From contig JAFAEL010000262.1 of the NCBI GenBank assembly GCA_023423995.1, positions 1 through 36,086 on the forward strand: a stretch of 36,086 bases of DNA. Direction: 5' to 3'. Position 1 is the first letter of the stretch. The number at the start of each line of letters is the position of its first letter. A program made the translations under genes and the position numbers. The notes beneath the pieces were generated by a model that saw nothing but the letters and a program-made list of their open reading frames with translations, was not told where the DNA came from and ran no database searches. Shown here in pieces: positions 16,121 to 24,883 of the stretch. Source of the stretch: Pseudomonadota bacterium (GTDB lineage: Bacteria > Pseudomonadota > Alphaproteobacteria > Rhizobiales > Beijerinckiaceae).

Positions 16121-16819
16121 GTGAAGGCAGCCGTCATCCTTTTTCCCGGCTCGAATCGCGACGGCGACGTCGCTCGGGCCCTTCGCCTGTCCGGAGCAGA
16201 CGTGCAGACCGTCTGGCACGCGGACGACAAGCTGCCGGCGGGGACCGACCTGGCCGTCCTTCCGGGCGGCTTCTCCTATGGCGACTACCTGCGCTGCGGC
16301 GCGATCGCGGCACGGTCTCCGGCGATGGACGCCGTTCGCGCCCATGCGGCACGAGGCGGGCTCGTGCTCGGGATCTGCAACGGCTTCCAGATCCTCTGCG
16401 AGTCCGGGCTTCTGCCGGGTGCCCTGATGCGGAACGCCAAGCTGCGCTTCATCTGCCATCGCCAGCACGTTCGCGTGGAGCGGACCGATACCGACTTCAC
16501 CCGGCAGTACAGGGCAGGCCAGGTGATCGACATCTGCGTGGCGCATGGCGAGGGCAACTACACGGCCGATCCCGCGACGCTGGCGAGGCTCGAAGGCTAC
16601 GGCCTGGTGGCCTTCCGCTACTGCGACCCGAACGGGGAGGTCTCCGTCGATTCGAACGTAAACGGTTCGACGAACTCGATCGCCGGCATCTATTCGCAGA
16701 ACCGGAAGGTGCTCGGCCTGATGCCGCACCCGGAGAACTTCGTCGATCCGATCGTCGGCGGGACGGACGGAAAGGCGCTCTTCGACAGCCTGGTAGGTCG
16801 CCTCGCTGCCGCGGCCTGA
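16121..16819 (+). CDS. purQ: Phosphoribosylformylglycinamidine synthase subunit PurQ (glutaminase)
   Basis: PurQ is the class I glutamine amidotransferase subunit that supplies ammonia for FGAM synthesis. The 232-residue protein has the nucleophile Cys86 in LGICNGFQ and the catalytic His203 and Glu205 in MPHPEN. The GTG at 16121 is preferred because the protein begins with KAAVILFPGSNRD as in the family and GAGG precedes it; longer readings run into the purS shadow. The stop abuts the convergent antiporter stop with no base between. Confidence 0.97.
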   Translation: MKAAVILFPGSNRDGDVARALRLSGADVQTVWHADDKLPAGTDLAVLPGGFSYGDYLRCGAIAARSPAMDAVRAHAARGGLVLGICNGFQILCESGLLPGALMRNAKLRFICHRQHVRVERTDTDFTRQYRAGQVIDICVAHGEGNYTADPATLARLEGYGLVAFRYCDPNGEVSVDSNVNGSTNSIAGIYSQNRKVLGLMPHPENFVDPIVGGTDGKALFDSLVGRLAAAA

Positions 16820-18631
16820 TCAGCGCTTTCCGTAGGATCGCCGCGCGCGGAACTCGCCGCGCCGGCGGCCCGGGGCCTCGGCGGCACCATCACCCTCCTC
16901 GCCGCGCAGCACGCGGCGGAATTCGTCCCGGCGCTCGTGGATGGAGGCGATGACGGGCCCCATCGCGATCCCCAGGTCCACGAGGACGGCCTCCGATAGC
17001 TGCAGGCTCGCCTCGATGGTCTCCGGCACCGCGTCGGTGACGCCGAGCCTGTAGAGCTGGGCCGCATGCCGCGCGTCGCGGGCACGTGCGACGATGGTCA
17101 GGTCCGGCCGCCACGCTCGGGCGGTCTCGATCACGGTCTCGCTGGCGCTCGGGGCGTCCAGGGTCACGACCAGCGCCCGGGCGGTCTCGATGCCGCATGT
17201 CCGCAGGAAGAGCGGGGAGGACGTATCCCCGTAGAAGACGGGCTGCCCCGCCTCCCGCTGCGCAAAGACGAGAGCGGGGTTCGAATCGATCGCCACATAG
17301 GGAATCCCGTGGCGACGCAGCATGTCGGCGATGAGCTGCCCCACCCGGCCAAAGCCCGCGATCACCACGCGATCGGGCTCCGCGGGCGGATTCTGCAGGT
17401 TCACGGCCGTGCTGTCCGGAGCGATCCGCTGACTCAGGGGCCTCGCGATGCGAGCCAGGAGCGGGATCAGGATCATCGTGACGGTGGTGGTGAGAAGGAT
17501 CACCTGCCCGACATCCGGGGATAGAAGCTTGCTCGCCATCGCGGCCCCGACCAGGACGAAGGCGAATTCTCCTCCGGCGGCCAGGAGAAGGGCCATCTCG
17601 ACGCCCACCCGGGCCGGGAGGCGGAAGGCACGCGCGAGGCCGACGACCAGGACGGCCTTCACGACCAGCACGCCGAGGGAGGTCGCCAGGATCGTGGCCG
17701 GAGCCTTGAGCAGCGCGGTCACGTCCAGCCCCATCCCGACCGAGACGAAGAACACCCCCAGCAGAAGTCCCTTGAACGGATCGACGACTGCCTCGATCGC
17801 CCTCCGGTACTCGGTCTCGGCGAGGAGAAGGCCCGCCACGAAGGCGCCGAGCGCCATCGAGATCCCGCTCGCGGCCGCAAGCAGGGCCGCCACGATGACG
17901 GTGAGGAAGGAGGTCGCGAGGAACAGCTCCGAACTGCCGGTCTGCGCGACGAGCTGGAAGAGCGGACGCATGGCCAGGCGGCCGGCGAGGACGATCAGCG
18001 CGAGTGCGACGGCAGCCTGTCCAAGGGCCAACAGGAGATTCCAGGCGAGGCCCCCGCCAAGAGAGGGGGCGTCGAGCGCCGCGATGGTGAAGAGGACTGG
18101 CGCAACGGCGAGATCCTGGAAGAGGAGGACCGCGAAAGTGGAGCGGCCGGTGGGCGAACCGAGCCGCTTCTGGGACGCGAGGACGGGAACCACGATCGCC
18201 GTCGATGAGAGCGCAAGCGCGAGCCCGGCGAGCACTGCCGCGACAGGAGGCACGCCCAGCAGCATGGCGATCCCTCCGATCGCCAGCGCGCATGTCAGCA
18301 CCTGTGCGGCGCCGAGCCCAAAGACCAGCCGCCGCAGCACCCGCAGCCGCTCCCACGACAGCTCGATGCCGATCATGAAGAGGAGGAACACCACCCCGAG
18401 CTCAGCGAGGTGTGAGACCTCGCCCCGGTCCGCGATGGTGATCCAGGAGAGCCAGGGCGCCGCCTGGGTAAGCCGGCCCAAGCCGGATGGGCCGAGGAGC
18501 GCCCCGGCGCCGATGAAGCCCAGGACCGGGCTGATCCGGAGCTTCGTCGCGAGGGGAACGACCACGCCGGCCGTCGCAAGGAAGAGGATGACTTCCTTGT
18601 ACGAGCCGATATCCGTCACCGGGGCTGCCAT
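16820..18631 (-). CDS. CPA2-family monovalent cation:proton antiporter (KefB/YbaL-like)
   Basis: The 603-residue inner-membrane protein has about 12 to 13 hydrophobic segments of the Na+/H+ exchanger fold in residues 10-390 and a cytoplasmic RCK/TrkA-N domain. The RCK nucleotide-binding motif is GFGRVGQL, followed by VAIDSNPA at the adenosine-binding turn. It resembles KefB/KefC and YbaL K+/H+ antiporters; no KefF/KefG partner is present, so glutathione gating is not supported. The C-terminal tail is short and basic. The stop is immediately next to the purQ stop. Confidence 0.93.
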   Translation of the reverse strand: MAAPVTDIGSYKEVILFLATAGVVVPLATKLRISPVLGFIGAGALLGPSGLGRLTQAAPWLSWITIADRGEVSHLAELGVVFLLFMIGIELSWERLRVLRRLVFGLGAAQVLTCALAIGGIAMLLGVPPVAAVLAGLALALSSTAIVVPVLASQKRLGSPTGRSTFAVLLFQDLAVAPVLFTIAALDAPSLGGGLAWNLLLALGQAAVALALIVLAGRLAMRPLFQLVAQTGSSELFLATSFLTVIVAALLAAASGISMALGAFVAGLLLAETEYRRAIEAVVDPFKGLLLGVFFVSVGMGLDVTALLKAPATILATSLGVLVVKAVLVVGLARAFRLPARVGVEMALLLAAGGEFAFVLVGAAMASKLLSPDVGQVILLTTTVTMILIPLLARIARPLSQRIAPDSTAVNLQNPPAEPDRVVIAGFGRVGQLIADMLRRHGIPYVAIDSNPALVFAQREAGQPVFYGDTSSPLFLRTCGIETARALVVTLDAPSASETVIETARAWRPDLTIVARARDARHAAQLYRLGVTDAVPETIEASLQLSEAVLVDLGIAMGPVIASIHERRDEFRRVLRGEEGDGAAEAPGRRRGEFRARRSYGKR

Positions 18632-18778
18632 TATGCCTTGCTCGTCCCCGGTCGCGGCAGGGCAGCCCTGCGCCGTCCCGAGTCGCCGATACGCTAGGTC
18701 ACGGCGTGACGAGCTCGCAACAAGATGCCTTCATCGGGAGCGACCTTTCGGGCTGGGAGGAGCCGGAGCCGGTATGGC
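18632..18778. other. Gap between antiporter start and czcA-type stop
   Basis: These 147 bases hold the promoter of the antiporter and the 3' end of the efflux operon. GTCAC-GGC-GTGAC at 18698-18710 is a short perfect inverted repeat that might bind a regulator; nothing else is visible. Confidence 0.3.
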
Positions 18779-21700
18779 TCACTCAGCCGCAAGATGAAGG
18801 TCGCGGTATTCGGGCCTCGGCTCGGTTTCTCCTTTCGCTGATGTCTCCGCCGTTCCAAAGAGGGCGTAGAGGGCTGGAAGCACGAGAAGCGTCAGCAACG
18901 TCGCGCTGATGAGGCCGCCGATGACGACGGTCGCGAGCGGCTTCTGCACCTCGGCGCCGGTGCCGGTCGCGAGCGCCATCGGCACGAAGCCGAGCGAGGC
19001 GACGAGGGCGGTCATCGCGACCGGCCGAAGCCGGGTCATGGCACCTTCCAGGATCGCCTCGAGCTTGGGCCGCCCCTGCTCGACGAGCTGCCGAACGTAG
19101 GTCAGCATCACGAGGCCGTTCAGGACCGCGACGCCGGACAGGGCGATGAAGCCGACCGCGGCCGAGACCGAGAAGGGCATCCCGCGCAGCCACAGGGCCG
19201 CGATGCCGCCCGTCAGCGCGAGCGGAACGGCGCTGAAGACGAGCAAGGCGTCCTTGGGCGAGCCGAGTGCCTGGTAGAGCAGGAGGAAGATCAGGAAGAA
19301 GCAGCCCGGGACCACGATCATCAGGCGCTGACGCGCCGCCGCGAGGTTTTCGAACTGCCCGCCCCAGGTGATCCAGGCTCCCGGAGGCAGGGTCACAGAG
19401 GACGAGACCTTCGCCTGCGCTTCAGCCACCACCGAGGCGATGTCTCGCCCGCGGACGTTTGCGGTCACGACGATCCGCCGCTTGCCGTTCTCGCGGCTGA
19501 TCTGGTTCGGACCCTCCGAGAAGGAGAAGCTGGCGACCTGCTTCAGCGGCACGGAGGCGGCCTTGCCCGACGTTCCGGGCGGCAGCGGCACCGGGAGGTT
19601 CTTCAGCGCCTCCAGGTCGTCCCTGACCCGGTCCGGCAGGCGCACGACGATCTCGAAGCGGCGGTCGCCCTCGAACAGGACGCCCGCCTCGCGGCCGCCG
19701 ATAGCGGCGCCGATCACGTCCTGCACGGAAAAGTGGCTGAGGCCGAGACGGGCGATCTCGGCCTTGTCGATGCCGATCTCCAGAAAGGGCAGCCCCGTGA
19801 CCTGCTCGACCCGAACGTCCTGCGCGCCCTGGACGGAGCGCAGCGCCGTCGCGACCTGGTTCGCAGCCGGAAGCATCGTGCTGAACTCCTCGCCGAAGAC
19901 CTTCACGGCGAGGTCGCCACGCGTACCTGCCAGGAGCTCGTTGAACCGCATCTGAATCGGCTGGGTGAACTCGTAGTTGTTGCCCGCGAGCTGGCCGACC
20001 TTCGCCTGGATGGCCGCGATGAGCGCGTCCTTGGACATCGACGGGTCCGGCCATTCCGCCTGCGGCTTCAGGATGATGAAGGTGTCCGAGACGTTCGGCG
20101 GCATCGGGTCGGCCGCGACCTCGGCCGTGCCGGTCTTCGCGAACACGAAGGCGACCTGGGGGAAGGAGCTGACCGCCTTTTCGACCGCGAGCTGCATCTC
20201 CTGGGACTGCGTGAGGGAGGTCGACGGGATGCGCATCGCGTGCATGGCGATGTTCTTCTCGTCGAGCTGCGGGATGAACTCCTGTCCGAGCCGCAGGAAC
20301 AGGAGGCCGCTTGCGAGGAACAGCAGGACGGCACCGGTCACCACGAGCGTGGGATGGCGAATGGCGCCGAGAAGCGCCGGCCGGTAGGCGGCCTTCAGCC
20401 AGCGGACCAGGAAGACGTCCTTCTCCTGCACCTTGCCCGTGATCACGATGGCGATCAGCGCCGGCACGAAGGTCAGCGACAGGACGAAGGCCGCCGCGAG
20501 CGCGATGATGACCGTCAGCGCCATCGGGGCGAACATCTTGCCCTCGACGCCTGTGAAGGTGAGCAGCGGCACATAGACAAGGATGATGATGGCCTGCCCG
20601 TAGACCGACGGCTTGATCATCTCCTCCGCCGAGCGCCGGACCGTCGCGAGGCGCTCCTCCAACGTCAGTTTGCGGCCGAGCTCGTGCTGCTTCTCGGCGA
20701 GATGCCGGAGCGAGTTCTCGGCGATGATGACGGCACCGTCCACGATGAGCCCGAAATCGAGCGCGCCGAGCGACATCAGGTTGGCGCTGATGCGGCCCTG
20801 CACCATGCCGGTCATCGTCATCAGCATGGCGACCGGAATGACGAGGGCCGTGATGACGGCCGCGCGGATGTTTCCAAGCAGCAGGAACAGGACCGCGATG
20901 ACGAGGAGCGCGCCTTCGGCGAGGTTCCTGGCGACGGTCCGGATCGTCGCCTCGACCAGCTGGGTGCGGTTCAGCACCGTCTTGGCCTCTACGCTCGGCG
21001 GCAGCGAGCGCGCGATCTCCTTCATCCGTGCATCCACGGCAGCCGCGACCTCGCGGCTGTTGCCGCCGATGAGCATGAGGGCGGTCCCGACCACCGCCTC
21101 CTTGCCGTTCTCCGAGGCGGAGCCGGTGCGGAGCTCGCGCCCGATGGACACGGTCGCGACGTCCTTCACCCGGACCGGGACGCCGCCGCGGGTCGCGACC
21201 ACGACATTGCCGATCTCGTCGGCGCTCTCCAGGCGTCCGGCCGAGCGGACTACGTAACCTTCGCCATTGCGCTCCAGGTACCCGGCGCCGCGGTTCTGGT
21301 TGTTGGTCTCGACCGCCTCGGCGACCTCCTTGAACGAGAGCCCGAACCCGATCAGCTTCGCTGGGTCCGGCTGTACGTGATATTGCTTCTTGTAACCCCC
21401 GATGACATCGACGCCGGCGACGCCTGGCACCGTCCGCAGCTGCGGGCCGATGATCCAGTCCTGCACCGTTCGGAGGTAGGCCGCCCGCTCGAAATCCGAG
21501 CGCAGCCGCTGGCCTTCCGGGGTCAGGTAGCTTCCGTCCGATTGCCAGCCGGGCTGCCCGTCCTTCACGGGCCGGCCGTCGCCGGGTTCCTTGAAGTGGA
21601 CGGTCCACATGTAGATCTCGCCGAGACCGGTCGAGATCGGCCCCATATGCACCTCAGGGCCGGGCGGTAGGTTCGCCTTCGCCTCGGTCAGCCGCTCGTT

Positions 21701-22030
21701 CACCTGCTGGCGGGCGAAGTAGAGGTCCGTCCGCTCGCTGAACACGGCCGTGACCTGGGCGAACCCGTTTCGCGAGAGCGAGCGGGTGTATTCCAGGCCC
21801 GGGATGCCGGCGAGCGCCGTCTCCACCGGATAGGTGACCTGCTTCTCGACATCGTAGGGCGAGAGCGAGGGCACGACGGCGTTGATCTGGACCTGGTTGT
21901 TGGTGATGTCCGGGACGGCGTCGATGGGCAGCTTGGTCAGCGACCACACCCCAAGGGCGCAGGCGACGAGCGAGACGAGGAGCACCAGCCAGCGCTGGCG
22001 CACCGAGAAGTCGAGGATACGGCTGATCAC
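18779..22030 (-). CDS. czcA: Heavy-metal efflux RND transporter, CzcA type (HME)
   Basis: This 1083-residue inner-membrane RND pump exports metal cations using the proton gradient. It has the N-terminal RQRWLVLL helix, the two large periplasmic loops and the TM4 proton-relay motif D425-F-G...D431-G-A...E438-N. The spacing (6 and 7) is that of Asp402, Asp408 and Glu415 of Cupriavidus CzcA. In CusA-type Cu/Ag pumps this motif is AIGAMVDAA-like, so the sequence favours divalent cations. GTG 22030 is chosen: it follows the adaptor stop by 10 bases and is preceded by GGCGGG, while the longer reading is a shadow of the adaptor gene. No outer-membrane factor (czcC) is found here. Confidence 0.93.
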   Translation of the reverse strand: MISRILDFSVRQRWLVLLVSLVACALGVWSLTKLPIDAVPDITNNQVQINAVVPSLSPYDVEKQVTYPVETALAGIPGLEYTRSLSRNGFAQVTAVFSERTDLYFARQQVNERLTEAKANLPPGPEVHMGPISTGLGEIYMWTVHFKEPGDGRPVKDGQPGWQSDGSYLTPEGQRLRSDFERAAYLRTVQDWIIGPQLRTVPGVAGVDVIGGYKKQYHVQPDPAKLIGFGLSFKEVAEAVETNNQNRGAGYLERNGEGYVVRSAGRLESADEIGNVVVATRGGVPVRVKDVATVSIGRELRTGSASENGKEAVVGTALMLIGGNSREVAAAVDARMKEIARSLPPSVEAKTVLNRTQLVEATIRTVARNLAEGALLVIAVLFLLLGNIRAAVITALVIPVAMLMTMTGMVQGRISANLMSLGALDFGLIVDGAVIIAENSLRHLAEKQHELGRKLTLEERLATVRRSAEEMIKPSVYGQAIIILVYVPLLTFTGVEGKMFAPMALTVIIALAAAFVLSLTFVPALIAIVITGKVQEKDVFLVRWLKAAYRPALLGAIRHPTLVVTGAVLLFLASGLLFLRLGQEFIPQLDEKNIAMHAMRIPSTSLTQSQEMQLAVEKAVSSFPQVAFVFAKTGTAEVAADPMPPNVSDTFIILKPQAEWPDPSMSKDALIAAIQAKVGQLAGNNYEFTQPIQMRFNELLAGTRGDLAVKVFGEEFSTMLPAANQVATALRSVQGAQDVRVEQVTGLPFLEIGIDKAEIARLGLSHFSVQDVIGAAIGGREAGVLFEGDRRFEIVVRLPDRVRDDLEALKNLPVPLPPGTSGKAASVPLKQVASFSFSEGPNQISRENGKRRIVVTANVRGRDIASVVAEAQAKVSSSVTLPPGAWITWGGQFENLAAARQRLMIVVPGCFFLIFLLLYQALGSPKDALLVFSAVPLALTGGIAALWLRGMPFSVSAAVGFIALSGVAVLNGLVMLTYVRQLVEQGRPKLEAILEGAMTRLRPVAMTALVASLGFVPMALATGTGAEVQKPLATVVIGGLISATLLTLLVLPALYALFGTAETSAKGETEPRPEYRDLHLAAE

Positions 22031-22040
22031 GGTCCCGCCC

Positions 22041-23336
22041 TCAGTGCACGTGCTCGGCCTCGGCCTTGCCGAGTTCCGCCTTGAGGACGAAGGAGTTCGT
22101 GGCCGCGATCGTCTCGCCCGGATCGAGCCCGAACACGATCTCGACCGAGGTGTCGTCACCTTTGCCGAGGACAACCTCGCGCTTCTCGAAGCCTTTCTCG
22201 TTCCGGACGAACACGACCTGCTCGCCACCGATGGCCTGCAGCGCGGAGCGCGGGACCCTCACCTCGACGGACTCCTCCGAGATCGTCACCTGCGCCGTGA
22301 CGTAGGACCCTGGCCGCCAGGTGTTATCCTTGTTCTCGACCGAGGCGATGACGCGTGCCGAGCGGGTTTCCTGGTTCAAGACCGGGCTCACGAAGACGAT
22401 CTTGCCCCTGTGCGGCTCCGAGCCCGCGCCGGCCGAGATCGCGACCTCCAAGCCTTCGCGGATTGTCGCGAGATCGCCGCTCGGGACCGCGAGGTCGATC
22501 CAGACCGACGAGAGGTCGGCCACCACGTAGAGCTCCTTTGCCTCGCTCTCGCCGCCGACCGGGGCGCCTAGGTCCACCAGCCGCTCGATGACCCGGCCGG
22601 CGATGGGCGAGCGGATCTCGTATTTCTGCAGCCGGGAGACCGTGCGCCTCACCGACCCGGCCGAGGCGGTCTGAGCCGGGCCGAAGCGCCGGGCCAGATC
22701 GGCGACGTCCGCCTCCGAAAACCCGAGCGCCTGAAGCTTCTGGGAGGCGAGTTCCACCCGCAGATGAGCCTCGGTGAAGGTCTGGCGCGAGCGCAGATAT
22801 TGCTGCTCTGCCGAGATGCGCTTCTCCCAGAGGGTCTGCTCGCGCTCGAACAGGGTCTGCTGCAGCTCGAGATTGGTGGTCGCGGCGAAGAACTCGCTGC
22901 GCGCCTCCGCCACCTCGCGGCTGTCGAGCACGGCGACGACCTCTCCCTTCGCGACGGGCTCCCCGAGGCGCTTGCGCATCTCGGCGACCGTGCCGACCAC
23001 CTTTCCGGCGATGCGCGAGACGCGGTCGGCATCGGTCGTCACGATGCCGGGCACCGTGAGCTTGCGTGCCAGGGTGCCGGCGGCGGCCGCCGCGAGCCCG
23101 ATCCTCGCTGCCTCGATCTGCTCGGCCGTCATCGAGACGTGGCCCTCGGGACCCTCCTTCTCGCCGTGGCTGTCGTGCCCGTGACCATGCGCATGACCAT
23201 GGCCGTCGCTGCCTGCAGGCGCTGGCGGCACCGCCAGGCCGGCAAGGTGGCGGACGGATTCGGAGACCCCCGGCACGAACGTGCCAGCAATGAGCCCCAG
23301 CCCGACGAGGGCGAGGCACGCCAAAAGCTTCTTCAT
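22041..23336 (-). CDS. czcB: RND periplasmic adaptor protein, CzcB/CusB type, His-rich N-terminus
   Basis: The 431-residue membrane-fusion protein links the RND pump to the outer membrane. It has a signal or membrane-anchor segment (residues 1-20), then a His/Gly-rich stretch (His at 46, 48, 50, 52, 54 and 57) that probably binds metal, a coiled-coil hairpin (about 150-235), lipoyl and beta-barrel domains (YEIRSPIAGRVIERLVDLGA, GETIAATNSFVLKAEL) and a His-ending C-terminus (EHVH). AGGA lies 5 bases before ATG 23336. It is the third gene of the leftward operon, 88 bases after the Cys-rich protein. Confidence 0.93.
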   Translation of the reverse strand: MKKLLACLALVGLGLIAGTFVPGVSESVRHLAGLAVPPAPAGSDGHGHAHGHGHDSHGEKEGPEGHVSMTAEQIEAARIGLAAAAAGTLARKLTVPGIVTTDADRVSRIAGKVVGTVAEMRKRLGEPVAKGEVVAVLDSREVAEARSEFFAATTNLELQQTLFEREQTLWEKRISAEQQYLRSRQTFTEAHLRVELASQKLQALGFSEADVADLARRFGPAQTASAGSVRRTVSRLQKYEIRSPIAGRVIERLVDLGAPVGGESEAKELYVVADLSSVWIDLAVPSGDLATIREGLEVAISAGAGSEPHRGKIVFVSPVLNQETRSARVIASVENKDNTWRPGSYVTAQVTISEESVEVRVPRSALQAIGGEQVVFVRNEKGFEKREVVLGKGDDTSVEIVFGLDPGETIAATNSFVLKAELGKAEAEHVH

Positions 23337-23424
23337 GAGATCCTGACCTGAACGCGCGCGAAAAATGCCCGTCGAGGCGCAGCGCGCCCGGACGTCGCGG
23401 CAGGGACGGCTCAGCCGCCCCGGA

Positions 23425-23793
23425 TCAGGTTCGAGGGGGCCTCGGGGGCGGGTTCGTCGGCCAGGCGGGCGCGGCGCTGGGTGCGGCCGCGAAGCGCGCG
23501 ACGCGCGCGATAGGCGTCGCGAGCGGAGGAGCGAAGGTGATCGCCGCGACTTGGTGCTGACAGGCGCAGCAATGCGCGGCGCCGCGATCCAGAGCGTTGC
23601 CGCAAGGGTCGGGAGACCCGTCCAGCAAGACGGTTCCGGACGCCCCGTCCCGCGCCGGGGCGAGATCCGCGGCCGCGGGGTGGATCGCCGCGGCCAGGAC
23701 GGCGACGCAGATCAGCAGCGCGAGCGCGCGCCGCCAGGAGGCGAGAGCCCCCCGGAGCCGGACGCCCCAGCCGTGCTGAACCGCTTGAATCAT
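23425..23793 (-). CDS. Small secreted Cys/His-rich hypothetical protein of the efflux operon
   Basis: The family is not recognised with confidence; it resembles the short DUF2946-like proteins often found in metal-resistance operons. The 122-residue protein has an N-terminal hydrophobic helix (about residues 22-40, ending AIHPAAA), then a compact cluster of possible metal ligands: Cys64, His74, Cys75, Cys76, Cys78 and His80. The C-terminus is Ala/Pro-rich (PPRPPRT). It lies 17 bases after the preceding small secreted gene. A periplasmic metal-binding or sensing role is inferred from the ligand cluster and context. Confidence 0.7.
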   Translation of the reverse strand: MIQAVQHGWGVRLRGALASWRRALALLICVAVLAAAIHPAAADLAPARDGASGTVLLDGSPDPCGNALDRGAAHCCACQHQVAAITFAPPLATPIARVARFAAAPSAAPAWPTNPPPRPPRT

Positions 23794-23810
23794 GTGGCGG
23801 GCTTATACGT

Positions 23811-24215
23811 CTACTTCGGGTCGAGATTGAAGCGCGCCTTGCCGACCTCCGCCGCGCCCTTCCTGAGCGTCAGCGAGGCCCGGAACTTGCCCTCGACAGG
23901 AAAGTCGATTTTGGCTGCGAGCTTATTTTCGCCGGCCGGCTTGAGCTCGATCGTCTTTTGCTGGTTCCCCTTGGCCAGCACGATGGCCGTGGCCGCATAG
24001 GGCGCTGCCTCGATTTTCTTCTCGTTCTGGTCGACGAGAAATAAGGTCACCTCCGAGCCCTTTACCAAGAGCTCGCCCTCGACTTCCTTGCCGATCTGCT
24101 GGATCTGCCCCCCGTTCGGCGCGGCGTGCGAATGGGCGTGCTGGGCGAAGGCTGGCCCGAGGCTGGAGAGAGCGAGCGCGGCTCCGACAAGGCCGGCCTG
24201 GATGGTGGTCTTCAA
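23811..24215 (-). CDS. Secreted small protein, His-rich start, first gene of the efflux operon
   Basis: The 134-residue protein is exported, with a signal peptide (residues 1-25, ending GPAFAQ), then HAHSHAAPNGGQIQ, a His-rich opening common in uncharacterised proteins next to czc genes. The rest is a beta-sandwich-like sequence (VKGSEVTLFLVDQNEKKIE, KFRASLTL). It has no recognised enzymatic motif. TTG 24215 is chosen as the start because GGGAG lies 9 bases upstream and it puts the signal peptide first; an ATG 78 bases upstream at 24293 would overrun the MerR-type promoter. It may act as a periplasmic metal chaperone or buffer. Confidence 0.7.
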   Translation of the reverse strand: MKTTIQAGLVGAALALSSLGPAFAQHAHSHAAPNGGQIQQIGKEVEGELLVKGSEVTLFLVDQNEKKIEAAPYAATAIVLAKGNQQKTIELKPAGENKLAAKIDFPVEGKFRASLTLRKGAAEVGKARFNLDPK

Positions 24216-24242
24216 TGCGAAGCGCTCCCGCGTGATGGTTCG

Positions 24243-24285
24243 CAAACCTCTACAATCTCTAGCGGCTAGAGGTGCAAGAGGTTTG
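24243..24285 (-). promoter_or_regulatory. MerR-type promoter/operator of the efflux operon (nested palindrome)
   Basis: On the minus strand a -35 TTGCAC (24277-24272) and -10 TAGAGG (24252-24247) are 19 bases apart, the long spacer typical of MerR-family promoters. The spacer contains a near-perfect 19-bp dyad (ACCTCTAGC C GCTAGAGAT), 24255-24273. An outer perfect 9-bp inverted repeat, CAAACCTCT (24243-24251) and AGAGGTTTG (24277-24285), shares the same centre (24264), giving a 43-bp nested palindrome. It directs transcription of the 24215-18779 operon. Confidence 0.8.
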
Positions 24286-24452
24286 TCGGTCATGGTTCCG
24301 CTCTGTTTGGCTCAGTCCGTGACCCGGCTGCGCCGGAGGCGCATTGTGGGGCTGCTGGTCTCGCCTGGGTAAGAAGCCCGTCGTGGCGACCCTGACCACG
24401 CCGTGCGTCCCCCGGCACTCGTCCCCGGCCCCCGGCGATCGGCCTAGTTGCC

Positions 24453-24878
24453 TCAATCCGAGGCGAGCCGCCCGTGTTCGTGGCTGCTGTCCGCAAGGGT
24501 TTCGATCACTCGGCACTCGCCAACCCGCCCCCGACCACATCCCTCGATCATGCGGCGCAGCTCCTTCTTCATAGCGGTGAGTTGTCGGATACGATGCTCG
24601 ACGGCCGCCATGTGCCGTCTCGCGATTACGTCCACCTCAGCACAGGGGCGGTCAGGATCGGCCGACAGAGCCAGCAGCTCGCGGATGGCGTCGACCTCGA
24701 AACCGAGCTCGCGGGCGTGCCGGATGAAGTTGAGCCGGGTGACATGGCTTTCATCGTACCTCCGCTGCCTGCCCTCGCTTCGCGGCGCCGGCGGCATCAA
24801 GCCCACGCCCTCGTAGTAGCGGATCGTCGGGACCTTCACCCCGGCCCGGCGGGAGAGCTCGCCTATCGCAATGTCCAT
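24453..24878 (-). CDS. MerR-family heavy-metal-responsive regulator (ZntR/CadR/PbrR-like)
   Basis: The 141-residue protein has the MerR winged helix-turn-helix (IGELSRRAGVKVPTIRYYEGVGL), a dimerisation helix and a C-terminal metal loop. Metal ligands are Cys79, Cys114 and Cys122 (CGRGRVGEC). A Cys at position 79 (Ser in the monovalent sensor CueR) is associated with sensing of divalent ions such as Zn, Cd or Pb. ATG 24878 is the family start; the upstream reading to 24962 passes through the divergent operator and is rejected. It lies between two MerR-type promoters and probably controls both. Confidence 0.9.
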   Translation of the reverse strand: MDIAIGELSRRAGVKVPTIRYYEGVGLMPPAPRSEGRQRRYDESHVTRLNFIRHARELGFEVDAIRELLALSADPDRPCAEVDVIARRHMAAVEHRIRQLTAMKKELRRMIEGCGRGRVGECRVIETLADSSHEHGRLASD

Positions 24879-24883
24879 GGGGC

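Noticed and set aside
17448..18797. Rightward open frame of 449 codons
   Set aside because: It is antisense to the antiporter; the Ser/Arg/Ala/Thr composition is typical of a shadow frame.
19733..21670. Long rightward open frame of 645 codons
   Set aside because: It lies entirely antisense to czcA. Its Arg/Asp/His-rich composition is what GC-rich codons give when read on the other strand, with no domain motif.
24216..24293. Longer N-terminus for the first efflux-operon protein from ATG 24293
   Set aside because: It reads through the MerR-type promoter and moves the signal peptide away from the N-terminus.
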